Assembly: GCF_002835805.1 (NCBI RefSeq)
Contig: NZ_PISE01000031.1
Location: 124,001-188,000 of the forward strand
Direction of reading: 5' to 3'
Origin: Niallia nealsonii
Lineage (GTDB): Bacteria; Bacillota; Bacilli; Bacillales; Cytobacillaceae
DNA length: 64,000 bases
Position 1 is the stretch's first letter; the number at the start of each line of letters is the position of its first letter. The notes under the pieces were generated by a model. That model saw only the letters and a list, made by a program, of their open reading frames with translations. It was not told the origin of the DNA and ran no database searches. The translations under genes were made by a program, and so were the position numbers. Positions 17,479 to 26,216 of the stretch are shown in pieces.

Positions 17479-18225
17479 TAAAATTCAATTTAAAGTGAAC
17501 AATATCTTAAAGTATCAAGTGAAGGGTCCCATACCAGAATGATAATACAAGGATGGAATAAGGTTACTTAACAAGTATTAAATAAAAAAACATCTTCCTG
17601 GCTACTAAAAGTGCTCTTTATGAACAGAGATATTTGTCGAGGATAATTCCCTAGTTTTATGGATTGCAGCAACCTTCTCGTAAAGAATTTTAGAACCAGC
17701 ATAGGCGGATACATTGGGAAGAATAATAGAAGTATTTTATGAAGGAACATCTATTTATAAAAGTGAAAAAGAAAAATTACAGACCAATTGAAAGATGTAC
17801 ATTTATTTAGGTCCTAAAAATCGTTTTAAAGTCAGCTGTATTTATGCTGAATAAGATTATCAATTAGTATTTTCCGCTTCTTTATTCTGGCTAATTAAAT
17901 GCAATGTTTTATGATATAAAATAGTTGTGGTTGCTTTTTCTTCCATCACAGTATGTAACATAAAAATAAAAAACAACCACTATAAAAGAATTATTTGCAT
18001 GTCTAATCGTTCCATACTCCTTAGTATATTTCTAATTAGCATGGAAATATCATTTTTTTCTTATCCGCATTAGGCGCTTTCTAAATTATCCTATATATTA
18101 ATCGTTACTAAATTATTTTTGAAGCTGTTTTCTATCGTTTATGATCAAATGATAACACTAAGAAAAAACTTTTCTTTAGCACCTTTCTTTTTCGCAACTG
18201 CTTCTTTGCCCTTTTTTTAGAATGT
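17479..18225. other. 747-bp stretch without a recognisable gene
   Basis: AT-rich. All frames are interrupted every few dozen codons. Plus-strand pieces near 17590-17770 (for example LATKSALYEQRYLSRIIP) look vaguely protein-like across frames and could be a decayed gene, but no family was recognised. No RNA gene or repeat was seen. Confidence 0.4.
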
Positions 18226-18846
18226 TTATTCAAAGAGTTCGAGCAGCTGGCTAAAATTTTCTATAACATGATGAAACTCTGTTGCTTCTCCAAATCCATA
18301 TTGTGCATAGATAAATGGAATCTCTGCGATTTTTGCTGCATTCCCATCACCTATCGTATCACCAACATACACAGGATTTAATAACTGGTTCCGTTTCATA
18401 ATCAATAAAATATTTTCTGCTTTTGAAAGTCCTGTTCTTCCTGGATTTTCATAATCTAAAAAATACTTTTCTAACTGGTGATATTTATAAAATGCCTCTA
18501 TATATCCATCTTGGCAATTACTCACAATATATAGCTTATATTTTTTTGATAACTGTTTTAATGCATCCTCAACATATTCATATAATTTCCCACCATACTG
18601 TTCCATATATTTATTTTCAACAGCACCACAAGTCGTCATCAGCTGTTCTCTAGTGTATGCATCCAATTCAGGAAAAAGCTTTTTTCCTATCTCTGGTGTT
18701 TGTAGCCCCATAACATTTTGCACATCTTTTTTTGTCACTTCTTTATTAATATGTTTATTTTGTTTCAAGACACTATTCCAAGCAAGTGCAACCGTATCGC
18801 ATGAATCCCATATTGTTCCGTCTAAATCAAATATAATACTATCCAT
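18226..18846 (-). CDS. HAD superfamily hydrolase, phosphoglycolate phosphatase-like
   Basis: 206 aa. HAD motif I is IIFDLDGTIWDS at the N-terminus (nucleophile and general acid Asp pair), motif II is LYIVSNCQ near residue 103, and motif IV is YVGDTIGDGNAA near 158. A helical cap lies between motifs I and II (subfamily IA). It probably dephosphorylates a small metabolite. ATG 18846 follows GGAGGGG; the frame extends further upstream without a better site. Stand-alone. Confidence 0.88.
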   Translation of the reverse strand: MDSIIFDLDGTIWDSCDTVALAWNSVLKQNKHINKEVTKKDVQNVMGLQTPEIGKKLFPELDAYTREQLMTTCGAVENKYMEQYGGKLYEYVEDALKQLSKKYKLYIVSNCQDGYIEAFYKYHQLEKYFLDYENPGRTGLSKAENILLIMKRNQLLNPVYVGDTIGDGNAAKIAEIPFIYAQYGFGEATEFHHVIENFSQLLELFE

Positions 18847-19359
18847 TTTTCTACCCCTCCCTAAGCCTATCATACGTCAGATGAAGAATGAAGACACGTT
18901 TTTTGTACAATCTTTTTCTTCCTAAGAACATACATAACTGCTGTTTATGATTTATGCTAGAAGAGTTTTTCTTGTAAGGAGAGAGCGATTCATTTCTTTA
19001 GTTGTTTTTCACCTGACCATTACTTATATAAATTAGAATGGAAGGTTAAACATGAGTGCTGTTATGTCATTTGAAGCAAAAGAAACATGATATCCTTCGA
19101 GGGAGGAGGGAGAAGAATCGTTATATGTAGAAATGAAAATAGTATAATTCTTCGATGAAAAAATACCGAGCCCTTTGTAAAAAATATAGCTAGCTGCTTG
19201 ATTTCATCTTTAATAAAAAGAACCCAGCAGAAGTGTCTCAGCACTTTTAATAGAGTGCAGCGGCTGATAACAAACATAGCTAAAATCAACTTATCCTAAA
19301 TATGTAGAAATAAAAGGCTAAATTTCATTTTGAAATTTAGCCTTTTATTTAGAAACCAT
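18847..19359. other. intergenic stretch
   Basis: Contains the terminator at 19312-19347. Short frames on both strands (for example 19062-19289 minus) show no domain and no ribosome binding site. Confidence 0.4.
19312..19347. terminator. terminator of the DUF2533 gene
   Basis: AAAGGCTAAATTTCA / TGAAATTTAGCCTTT is a near-perfect hairpin with T-rich flanks, 12 bp past the gene's stop. Confidence 0.9.
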
Positions 19360-19617
19360 TTATTTTAATGTTTTTGCATATTCCTGCACCATTTCTTTTG
19401 TGACCATTTTTCTTGTTGGTACCACACCTTGTTTGGCAAGTTCATTCATTTCTTCTGTAATAGCATTAATTTGGGCTACTGCAAATTCTTCACCATTTAA
19501 GCATTTTTGCAAGGCTTCCTCAATATATGCTTCGCGTTTGGCATCCAATTGCTGAAAGTAGACAACGCGGCTATTTATTTTTTCCACATGTTTGGTTAAG
19601 GCTTTATGTACGCTCAT
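19360..19617 (-). CDS. DUF2533 family protein (YpbS-like)
   Basis: 85 aa, charged and helical. Family blocks: MSVHKALTKHVEKIN, then QLDAKREAYIEEALQKC, then VAQINAITEEMN and a C-terminal PTRKMVTKEMVQEYAK. The size equals that of B. subtilis YpbS. Soluble, function unknown. ATG 19617 is behind AAAGGAG. Confidence 0.85.
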   Translation of the reverse strand: MSVHKALTKHVEKINSRVVYFQQLDAKREAYIEEALQKCLNGEEFAVAQINAITEEMNELAKQGVVPTRKMVTKEMVQEYAKTLK

Positions 19618-19712
19618 TTTTGTTTTAGCTCCTTTTTTATGTATCTTTTCCTATTTTAATATTGAAAACAGAAAAATGAAAGTATTTTTATTAATAAGAA
19701 TACATAATATGA

Positions 19713-19724
19713 TTATGGTAAACT
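19713..19724 (+). other. degenerate dif-like half-site
   Basis: TTATGGTAAACT matches the conserved XerD-side arm TTATGTAAACT with one inserted G. It lies about 50 bp from a better inverted site at 19766-19793. Confidence 0.35.
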
Positions 19725-19765
19725 AATAGCATTTTTATTGATCAATAAGAGTATTCATATAAATT

Positions 19766-19793
19766 AGTTTACATAATATAGTTATAGTGAATT
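19766..19793 (-). other. dif-like recombination site at 3' end of the DUF5658 gene
   Basis: On the minus strand the 28-mer ends with TTATGTAAACT, identical to the XerD-binding arm of B. subtilis dif. Hand alignment gives 23 of 28 matches with the site at the 3' end of the recombinase gene. It overlaps the last two bases of the DUF5658 stop codon. Confidence 0.6.
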
Positions 19794-20097
19794 AAAAAGA
19801 AATTAACGCAATTACCCAGCTAATATGGAGAATTAACGTAACGAAATACAAACATACAGGAATGGATAAAATAATACACCAGCTTTTTCTATTTTTTGCC
19901 GTAAAAAAGAAAAAGAAAAAAATCAATAGCAAAGATAATAAAATTTTTAAAAAAAGAAACAAAAAAGGAGAGACCATCCATAAAGTATTCATCAATGGGT
20001 TAGACTCTAAGATGAGGTTGTAACGCAATCCAATATATGTAAAAAAAGCATCCAGCATATTCAATACGCTAAGAAACAAAAAGAAAAATTTCACCAC
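19792..20097 (-). CDS. DUF5658 membrane protein
   Basis: 101 aa with three or four hydrophobic helices. The signature LNMLDAFFTYIGLRYNLILE, then SNPLMN, at residues 12-37 is typical of DUF5658. GTG 20097 follows GGAGGTGAA. A dif-like site overlaps its stop codon, the same arrangement seen for the recombinase and SRPBCC genes, which suggests it belongs to the cassette-like array. Function unknown. Confidence 0.8.
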   Translation of the reverse strand: MVKFFFLFLSVLNMLDAFFTYIGLRYNLILESNPLMNTLWMVSPFLFLFLKILLSLLLIFFFFFFTAKNRKSWCIILSIPVCLYFVTLILHISWVIALISF

Positions 20098-20229
20098 TTC
20101 ACCTCCATGTATAGTCTTTCCTGAAACATCCTTATTTTTACTTATTATCCTAAAAATAGGTATAAATTTAGATGGATCAATGCTAGTGAAGTAAAAAGTA
20201 ATTCCTTTGTATCGCTTTTCACTGCATTA

Positions 20230-20264
20230 CCGCGCATAATATCTCTTATGTGCGGTTTTTTATG
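20230..20264 (+). terminator. terminator upstream of the recombinase gene
   Basis: CCGCGCATAA / TTATGTGCGG hairpin followed by TTTTTT. No plus-strand gene ends here, so it may have come in with the element or protect the recombinase from readthrough. Confidence 0.7.
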
Positions 20265-20313
20265 ATTTGTAGTATACTAAAGGTAATGAAAAAAGAGGCA
20301 GGGGAAATGCAGA

Positions 20314-21294
20314 ATGATAGAAAAAGAGAGATTGTTAGATTGGTATAACGAGGAGATGATGATTTTCCAAACAGAGATGGATAATAAAGATTATAGTAAA
20401 TTTACCATTGATAATTATGTACGCGATATTTTCTTTTTCTTAGAATACATAACAAGAAAAAAACAAGAAAAAGTAGAATTATCAGAAGTGAAAAAAATCA
20501 CCTTAACACTATTTATGAATGAATTAAAAACAAAAAGAGGCAATAGTGCAGCATCGAGAAACCGACGCTTAACAGCAATCCGATCCTTTTATAAATGCCT
20601 GGTGGATTATGAACTTGTCAGCAACAATCCTGCGAGCGAATATGAAAGTGCCAAAGAACAAAAAGGGAAGCTGCCGAGTTATTTGGAAAAAGAGGAATTG
20701 CGGGATTTTTTTGCGATGGTCGAAAAGGTTTCCCAAAAGCAGCATATCAAACGAAATAAGGTGATTCTTGGTCTGATGGCGTTCGCAGGCCTTCGAGTGA
20801 CAGAAATCCATACGTTAAATATTTCTTCCATTCACTCCTTAAAAAAGGGCATCCTCGTGACAGGAAAAGGAAATAAGTCCCGCTATATCCCACTTCCTGC
20901 AAAACTTTATGAGGAAATGATGGAGTATATTAAAGAGGAACGAATTTTTCCGATGAAGGGTTATGAAGATGCTGTCTTTATTTCTAGAAGAGGCAAAAGA
21001 ATTTCCCGGCGGCGCATTCAAGAAATCACAGAAAAAATTTGCGAAACCGTAGAAGAAGCATTTCCAGACTATAATTGGAAATCAAAGGGCATATCTAGCC
21101 ATAAATTGCGTCATACATTTGCTACCCATTTAGTAAGAGATGGACGAGATATCCGGACTGTTCAAGAGCTGTTGGGTCATAGCAACTTAAATACAACACA
21201 AAAATACACCCATGTATCGGATGCTCAAAAAGAAAAAGCAATGGATATGGAAGTATCCGACTATTTTAGAAATAACGATAATAATATTATGTAA
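20314..21294 (+). CDS. tyrosine recombinase, XerC/XerD-like
   Basis: 326 aa. The N-terminal SAM-like core-binding domain covers about residues 10-110. The catalytic domain has Arg161 (GLRVTE), a Lys in GKGNKSR near 186, His263 and Arg266 in HKLRH, His289 in LGHSN and the nucleophile Tyr298 in TTQKYTHV. All six residues of an active enzyme are present. It is longer than chromosomal XerC/XerD (about 300 aa) and lies outside their usual loci. Its last codons and stop are formed by a dif-like site repeated downstream. ATG 20314 follows AGGGGAA. Confidence 0.92.
   Translation: MIEKERLLDWYNEEMMIFQTEMDNKDYSKFTIDNYVRDIFFFLEYITRKKQEKVELSEVKKITLTLFMNELKTKRGNSAASRNRRLTAIRSFYKCLVDYELVSNNPASEYESAKEQKGKLPSYLEKEELRDFFAMVEKVSQKQHIKRNKVILGLMAFAGLRVTEIHTLNISSIHSLKKGILVTGKGNKSRYIPLPAKLYEEMMEYIKEERIFPMKGYEDAVFISRRGKRISRRRIQEITEKICETVEEAFPDYNWKSKGISSHKLRHTFATHLVRDGRDIRTVQELLGHSNLNTTQKYTHVSDAQKEKAMDMEVSDYFRNNDNNIM
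21267..21294 (+). other. dif-like site overlapping the recombinase stop codon
   Basis: 28-mer with the exact arm TTATGTAAACT at its right end (the right arm ends within the few bases after the stop). A 24-bp segment at 21275-21298 is repeated exactly at 21870-21893. Confidence 0.65.
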
Positions 21295-21298
21295 ACTA
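21275..21298 (+). repeat. 24-bp direct repeat, copy 1
   Basis: Begins ACGATAATAATATTATG and contains TTATGTAAACT. It encodes the C-terminal DNNIM and stop of the recombinase. Identical base for base to 21870-21893. Confidence 0.95.
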
Positions 21299-21427
21299 GT
21301 TGTTTTTACAGCAATAGAGGCAGCCATTATGCTTAAAAGTGTTGGAAACCTTCCTATTCATCAGCATATTTATAAAAGAACGAGCATATGCATAATATTA
21401 TAGTGCCAACATAAGGGAAGTGTTGCA

Positions 21428-21889
21428 ATGCCACAAAAAAAACATAATATCATTGTAAAAGCAAAAGTACCGCAAGTTTGGAATTTTGTGTGTTCAATGG
21501 ATAACTGGGCTCCCCTTGTACCTGGATATATTGATCATCAGATTCTTTGTGATAAGGTTTCGACATGGGAATTCAAAACAGATTTTGGGCTAATCAAAAA
21601 AAAAATTCAGTTGCGAGTCGATATTTTAACCTGGCAAGAACCTTCAAAAATAACGTTTCAATTAACAGACATAAATGAAAAATTTATTGGGAATGGCTAT
21701 TTTTTGGTGGAAAAAGCAGAGGAGTCAGCTACAAAAATGACTGGTTTTTTAAAAATAGAGGCACTAGGAACATTTGCCGCGATGATGAACAGCATACTGG
21801 AGCCAAAGTTAGAAGAACTAACCGAAGAATTCACCAAAAATGTTTGTCAAAAAATTGAAAGTTTACAATACGATAATAATATTATGTAA
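21428..21889 (+). CDS. SRPBCC (START/Bet v1-like) family protein, CoxG-like
   Basis: 153 aa. Pattern of the SRPBCC fold: KAKVPQVWNFVCSMDNWAPL with VPGY at residues 11-34, as in CoxG proteins, then alternating beta strands, and a long C-terminal helix (MMNSILEPKLEELTEEF). It probably binds a hydrophobic ligand; no enzyme activity can be assigned. ATG 21428 follows GGGAAG. Its last residues DNNIM and stop come from the second copy of the 24-bp repeat, so repeat-gene-repeat forms a unit of about 600 bp. Passenger gene of the recombinase array is the best reading. Confidence 0.85.
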   Translation: MPQKKHNIIVKAKVPQVWNFVCSMDNWAPLVPGYIDHQILCDKVSTWEFKTDFGLIKKKIQLRVDILTWQEPSKITFQLTDINEKFIGNGYFLVEKAEESATKMTGFLKIEALGTFAAMMNSILEPKLEELTEEFTKNVCQKIESLQYDNNIM

Positions 21890-21893
21890 ACTA
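21870..21893 (+). repeat. 24-bp direct repeat, copy 2 (dif-like site at SRPBCC stop)
   Basis: Exact copy of 21275-21298, again in frame to encode DNNIM and stop. Contains the dif-type arm TTATGTAAACT. Confidence 0.95.
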
Positions 21894-21962
21894 AAAAGAC
21901 TCAATAGAGGGGGATCACCAGCAAAACGCAGATTTATAATATTAAAGATAGTTCACTATTAA

Positions 21963-22003
21963 AAATCCCAATCGCTCAGTGATATAAATGAGAAATTGGG
22001 ATT
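21963..22003 (+). terminator. hairpin downstream of SRPBCC gene
   Basis: AAATCCCAAT / ATTGGGATTT stem with a 20-nt loop; the T-tract is short. Possibly the terminator of the recombinase-SRPBCC unit. Confidence 0.6.
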
Positions 22004-22008
22004 TAAGT

Positions 22009-22036
22009 ATTCCACAATTGCGCTCGATTGTGGAAT
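22009..22036. repeat. perfect 10-bp inverted repeat
   Basis: ATTCCACAAT / ATTGTGGAAT with an 8-nt loop, directly after the previous hairpin. Lacks a T-run, so it could be an operator or an element end. Confidence 0.6.
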
Positions 22037-22098
22037 ATCATTGCTAAAATCTTAATTAAGATAAGCACGGTTTAGTGTAGGTACATTATTTCACAAGT

Positions 22099-23509
22099 TC
22101 ATGTATTTTTTTCAATTTTTCTCAAATATCGATCTAATAAGGTAATAATTAGAATAAAACAAATTACTAAACTGAATATCGCTAGATAGTGAAGCCCGTT
22201 TGTAATAGCTTCGGATTTTAAAAACAATCCGTTGGCAGAAGAAGCAAGCATAGCTCCCATGTACATAAAGATTCTTAATAAACCAGCTGAAGCACCCATT
22301 TGTTTGGAAGAAGCCTGAAAATAGACAGCATTTTGGTTAGCTAAATTTAATATACCTTGGGGGATTCCGAATAGTATAGCAATGACAATAAGATAAATAA
22401 GACTGCTTGAATGATTTGTAAATAGCAGCAGTGACATAGCAATAAACTGAACGATACTCCCTGCAATCAATTTCATATGGATTGCAGGATTTTTCCCAGT
22501 TGCTTTAGAAAGGATGATCGACGTTAAAAACATCGGCAATAGCAACAGACCAGAATGTGAAGGGGACAGCCCCCTACCTGTTTCTAACCATTGGGGATAT
22601 CCATAAAGGAAACTGTATGATACAGTAGCTGAAAGCAAACCTCTGGTATACGTTAATAACAAAGGGGTATTCCCAGCTAATAAGCGTAAATCCATAAAAG
22701 GATTTTTTATTTTCAACTCAAATCCAGTAAAAATGACACCGAAGATGATTGCAATTATTAATAGATATACACTATGCCAATTCGGACTCATTAAGAAAAG
22801 GAGAGCAGAAATTAAAGTGATTCCAAAAAAAAGGATACCAATAAAATCAATGGAAGTAATGTTATCCTCTTTTCTAAGGAAATCTTCAGAAACCCTTGGA
22901 AACCGGAAGTAGCCTAAGAACACACAAGCTAATGACAAAGGAATATTTACGATAAATGTACTTTGCCAACCACCAAATTCAGTGAGTAGCCCCCCTAAGG
23001 CAGGTCCAACAACGGCAATCGTTTGGCTAGAAATCGCTAATTAATGTAAGAATACTCGTTGAACTTTCCTCACCGGTTCGCTCTGCTTCCCTACGGATAA
23101 GATACATAGAGGCGGGATAACCAGCGCAGGTTCCAAAACCAAGTAAAACTCTGGCAATCACTAACCACCAAATATTAGGGGAAAAGATCGCGATTAAACT
23201 AGAGATACCTACTAGTGATGCTGCGATTAAAAAAAGAAGTCTTGGACCAAAAATATCAATTAACTTCCCTACGACTGGCTGTCCAATTGCCGTAGCAAGA
23301 TATAACGCAGAAACAAGCCATGCTGTTTGAGAAGATAGTACATCAAACGCTTGCCCAATTGGAATTAAAGCAACTGAAATAATGGAAGAGTTAATAGGAT
23401 TTAGAATGGAACCTAAAACCATTGGAGCAATCAATTTTTGATTAAAATGATTTTTATTTGTAGCCTTCCTGTTGTTACTAAATATAGACAAATTTATTCC
23501 TTCCTTCAT
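22099..23509 (-). pseudogene. MFS drug transporter, DHA2 type, frameshifted
   Basis: N-terminal half (from about 23509): PMVLGSILNPINSSIISVAL, then TAWLVSALYLATAIGQPVVG, then ARVLLGFGTCAGYPASMYLI. At about 23040 the frame is lost (ILTLI followed by a stop) and resumes as AISSQTIAVVGPALGGLL, then continues to 22099. A single indel accounts for it. The sum, about 470 aa, fits a 14-helix DHA2 exporter. AAGGAAGG lies inside the coding frame ahead of TTG 23491, so translation may start there rather than at ATG 23509. Confidence 0.85.
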
Positions 23510-24099
23510 ATAATCTTGAAAGGTTTCAGGAACTATAAAAAATAGTTGTATAAATCATAAAAAAACGGAAAGGCAAACGTGTCGGGGCTATTTCACCATA
23601 ACGGAAACAGCTCCTCTTTGTTTAGTTTAATGTATCAATCCAGGATTGGACCGTCAACACATCAGCTTGACGTGGAAATATTTTCTCCGTGAGAACCCGG
23701 TGAGCCTCTGGATCTGGATCAAGACAAGCGTCTTCTAGCACTTTAATTTTAAAGTCTTTGTCCGCTGCCTCTCTTAAAACTACCCCACCCGTAGCAATTC
23801 CGCTCTTATTGAACTAAACTGCTAATTACTTCAATTGCCTTCCTTCGCAATCTATTTTTTTCATGAATATCCAAATCTCCCACCGAGAGCCATTTCATAA
23901 TCTGGCTCTTCGTATTAAATAACCTGACAGTGTGTAGCGTATTTTTCTTGTATGGTACTGTCAAAAATTATACTTTGTGACACAGTATAGAACGGAAGGA
24001 ATTTGATGTGTTATAAAGTATATTTTTCTATTTTGAAATATGTCAGAAAAATGATATGCTTTTTGAAATAGAATCATAGTTTTAGAGAAGGAAGAAAGC
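23510..24099. other. scar region with gene remnants
   Basis: Holds the isochorismatase fragment at 23622-23816. The rest up to the resolvase fragment has no open gene. Confidence 0.45.
23622..23816 (-). pseudogene. isochorismatase/cysteine hydrolase family, C-terminal fragment
   Basis: The minus strand reads GIATGGVVLREAADKDFKIK, then VLEDACLDPDPEAHRVL, then FPRQADVLTV and a stop. This is the C-terminal third of an isochorismatase-like (YcaC-type) hydrolase, lacking the catalytic Asp-Lys-Cys start. It is preceded by a stop codon, so it is a remnant. Confidence 0.75.
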
Positions 24100-24231
24100 T
24101 TAAAATTAGGATATGCTTGTGTTTCAGCTAAGAATCAAAATCCAGAGCGGCAGCTTAAGAAGTTTTGGGAACTGGGGAAAATCGAGAAGACCATTTTTCT
24201 CTTAGACTATATCTCAAATGATCCCATGTGA
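24100..24231 (+). pseudogene. serine resolvase N-terminal remnant
   Basis: KLGYACVSAKNQNPERQLKK resembles the N-terminus of small serine recombinases (GYARVSTxDQN), with catalytic-region Ser present. The start codon is lost (TTA at 24100), and the frame decays and stops at 24229-24231. Trace of a former mobile element. Confidence 0.65.
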
Positions 24232-24533
24232 CGCTGAATCCAACGCGGTTTAAAGAAGGAAGAAGCGATGAATGCACTCGCTCGAGCCATCGACGGGGAG
24301 TTGCGTAAGCGTGCCTTACAGAAGTTACAGCATGCCAGTGCCAGTAGACGCTCTTCATCCATTACATCAACTATAGTACAAAGCCGAAGTGCCTTAACGT
24401 TGTAAATTAGCATTTTGTTGGTGGGACCCCAATAGAGGTTTTTTTCTTTTTTAATCATATATTTTGATTTCGAGATATATGTCTTTTATAATAGCTTTAT
24501 TCACATAGATAAAAAGTACTAGGGGGAATAGAT
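24232..24533. other. intergenic, upstream of mhqN
   Basis: Left part is a possible continuation of the mobile-element remnant (a broken plus frame with EEAMNALARAIDGELRKRAL). Right part holds the MhqR-like operator and the mhqN promoter. Confidence 0.4.
24460..24477. promoter_or_regulatory. candidate MhqR operator
   Basis: TATTTTGATTTCGAGATA compares with the B. subtilis MhqR palindrome TATCTCGAATTCGAGATA (recalled). The right half is exact, the left half has three mismatches, and the 2-bp spacer is preserved. It lies 57 bp ahead of the mhqN start. Confidence 0.6.
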
Positions 24534-25154
24534 ATGGTTGCATTTGAAGCATTAATTAAAGAAAGACGATCTGCCAATAATTTTATAGAGGGAGTACCTA
24601 TTAGCAGAAAGGAACTAAATGACATATTCGAAGAAGTAAAACTTGCGCCAAGTGCGTTTAATTTGCAGCATACTCATTATATGGTCATTCAAGATAAAGA
24701 AATAAAAACAAAAATGCAAGAAGCAGCATTTGGACAATATAAAGTTCATTCTGCATCGGCCGTAATTTTGGTAACAGGAGATAAAAAAGCATATGAAAAA
24801 GCTGGCTCGATTTATGAAGGATTAAAAATGCTTGGAATTTTAGATGAATGCCAATATGATTCGATGGTAAAGGAAACAGTCGAAACTTACTTGACAAGAG
24901 GTCCTATTTTTCAGCGGGATGAAGCAATCCGCAATGCTTCGTTATCGGCAATGCTTTTTATGCTTGCGGCTAAAAATAAAGGATGGGATACTTGTCCGAT
25001 GATAGGATTTGATGCAAATAAAGTAAAGGAAATCTTACATTTAGAGGAACAGATCGAACCGGTTATGATGATTACTATTGGGAAAGAAAAAAGGGAAAGC
25101 AGACAGCCTAGAGGTTATCGTAAACCAGTTTCAGAATTTGTTCAATACCTTTAA
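24534..25154 (+). CDS. mhqN: putative NAD(P)H nitroreductase MhqN
   Basis: 206 aa, same length as and closely collinear with B. subtilis MhqN: ERRSANNF at the N-terminus, LAPSAFNLQHTHYMVI near residues 37-52, RNASLSAMLFMLAAKNKGWD near 134-153, then TCPMIGFD and a C-terminal RQPRGYRKPVSEF. FMN-dependent flavoprotein expected to reduce quinones or nitroaromatics in the cytoplasm. ATG 24534 follows AGGGGGAA. The MhqR-like box upstream supports induction by quinones and catechols. Confidence 0.88.
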   Translation: MVAFEALIKERRSANNFIEGVPISRKELNDIFEEVKLAPSAFNLQHTHYMVIQDKEIKTKMQEAAFGQYKVHSASAVILVTGDKKAYEKAGSIYEGLKMLGILDECQYDSMVKETVETYLTRGPIFQRDEAIRNASLSAMLFMLAAKNKGWDTCPMIGFDANKVKEILHLEEQIEPVMMITIGKEKRESRQPRGYRKPVSEFVQYL

Positions 25155-25266
25155 AATCAATTATTTAGAGAGAACTTCGCCACAATTGGATAGGCTGTTT
25201 TTCCCTGATTACCAATGGGTACAAAGCTAGCTGGATGGACGATGCTAGTCACTTTTCTCCTTTTTA

Positions 25267-25316
25267 TGAAAAAGCTACAAGCAGTGATGCTCTACTGTTT
25301 GTAGCTTTTTCCTTTT
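25267..25316 (+). terminator. terminator downstream of mhqN
   Basis: AAAAAGCTACAA / TTGTAGCTTTTT stem, 110 bp past the stop, followed by CCTTTTT. Confidence 0.8.
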
Positions 25317-25425
25317 TAAAAAACGTTTTTAAGGGAAAACATCGTGCAAAACGCTTTATCGAACAATTGTTTCATGATAGGATAAACCTTTAGAAAACAG
25401 ATTACGGCTAAGGAGTTTACAATAA

Positions 25426-26181
25426 ATGAAAATAGTTACATGGAATGTGAACGGCATTAGAGCATGTGTAAAAAAAGGGTTTTTAGACTTTTTTGAAAGT
25501 ATAGATGCAGATATATTTTGTATTCAAGAATCGAAATTGCAAGAAGGCCAAATTCAATTGGAATTAGACGGCTATCATCAGTTTTGGAATTATGCAGAAA
25601 AAAAGGGGTATTCAGGAACAGCTGTTTTTTCCAAACAAAAGCCTCTTTCTGTTGTATATGGCATCGGAGAGGATTTTCCGGAAAACGAAGGCCGTGCGAT
25701 TACATTAGAATTTGAGCAGTTTTATTTAGTAAATGTGTATACACCTAATTCAAAACGCGATTTAAGCAGATTAACTTATCGAATCGAATGGGAAAAGCAA
25801 CTGAAGCAATACTTAGCAGGACTTGATGCACAAAAGCCTGTGATATACTGCGGCGATTTAAATGTGGCTCACCAAGAAATTGATTTGAAAAATGCAAAAT
25901 CAAATATCGGCAATTCTGGCTTTACAGAAGAAGAACGCGGAGAAATGAGTCGATTATTGTCCAATGGTTTTATTGACACATTCCGTTATTTTTATCCAGA
26001 AAAAACAGATGTATATACATGGTGGTCCTATATGGCCAAAGTGCGGGAGCGAAATATTGGCTGGAGAATTGACTATTTTATTGTCTCGGAACGACTAAAA
26101 GACAAGTTAGTTGATACAGACATCCATTGTAGCGTTATGGGAAGCGATCATTGCCCTGTACAATTGTCCATCAATCTATAA
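25426..26181 (+). CDS. exoA: exodeoxyribonuclease III
   Basis: 251 aa AP endonuclease/exonuclease of base-excision repair. Motifs: VTWNVNGIRAC at the start, IFCIQESKLQ near residue 31 (metal-binding Glu), LVNVYTPNSK near 100, YCGDLNVAHQEIDL near 142, and the C-terminal SDHCPV (catalytic His). Mg2+-dependent. Length equals B. subtilis ExoA. ATG 25426 follows AAGGAG. A GNAT gene starts 35 bp downstream and may be co-transcribed. Confidence 0.96.
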   Translation: MKIVTWNVNGIRACVKKGFLDFFESIDADIFCIQESKLQEGQIQLELDGYHQFWNYAEKKGYSGTAVFSKQKPLSVVYGIGEDFPENEGRAITLEFEQFYLVNVYTPNSKRDLSRLTYRIEWEKQLKQYLAGLDAQKPVIYCGDLNVAHQEIDLKNAKSNIGNSGFTEEERGEMSRLLSNGFIDTFRYFYPEKTDVYTWWSYMAKVRERNIGWRIDYFIVSERLKDKLVDTDIHCSVMGSDHCPVQLSINL

Positions 26182-26216
26182 GATAGAAGATGCTCAATCA
26201 AAAGGGGGATTAGCAG

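Noticed and set aside
17568-17750. 60-codon minus-strand frame and interrupted plus-strand pieces
   Set aside because: Stops in every frame and no recognised family; too weak to call a pseudogene.
19062-19289. 75-codon minus-strand frame
   Set aside because: Hydrophobic composition is expected by chance in AT-rich DNA; no start signal.
24155-24458. Two overlapping minus-strand frames
   Set aside because: They are shadows of the resolvase remnant and flanking scar on the plus strand.
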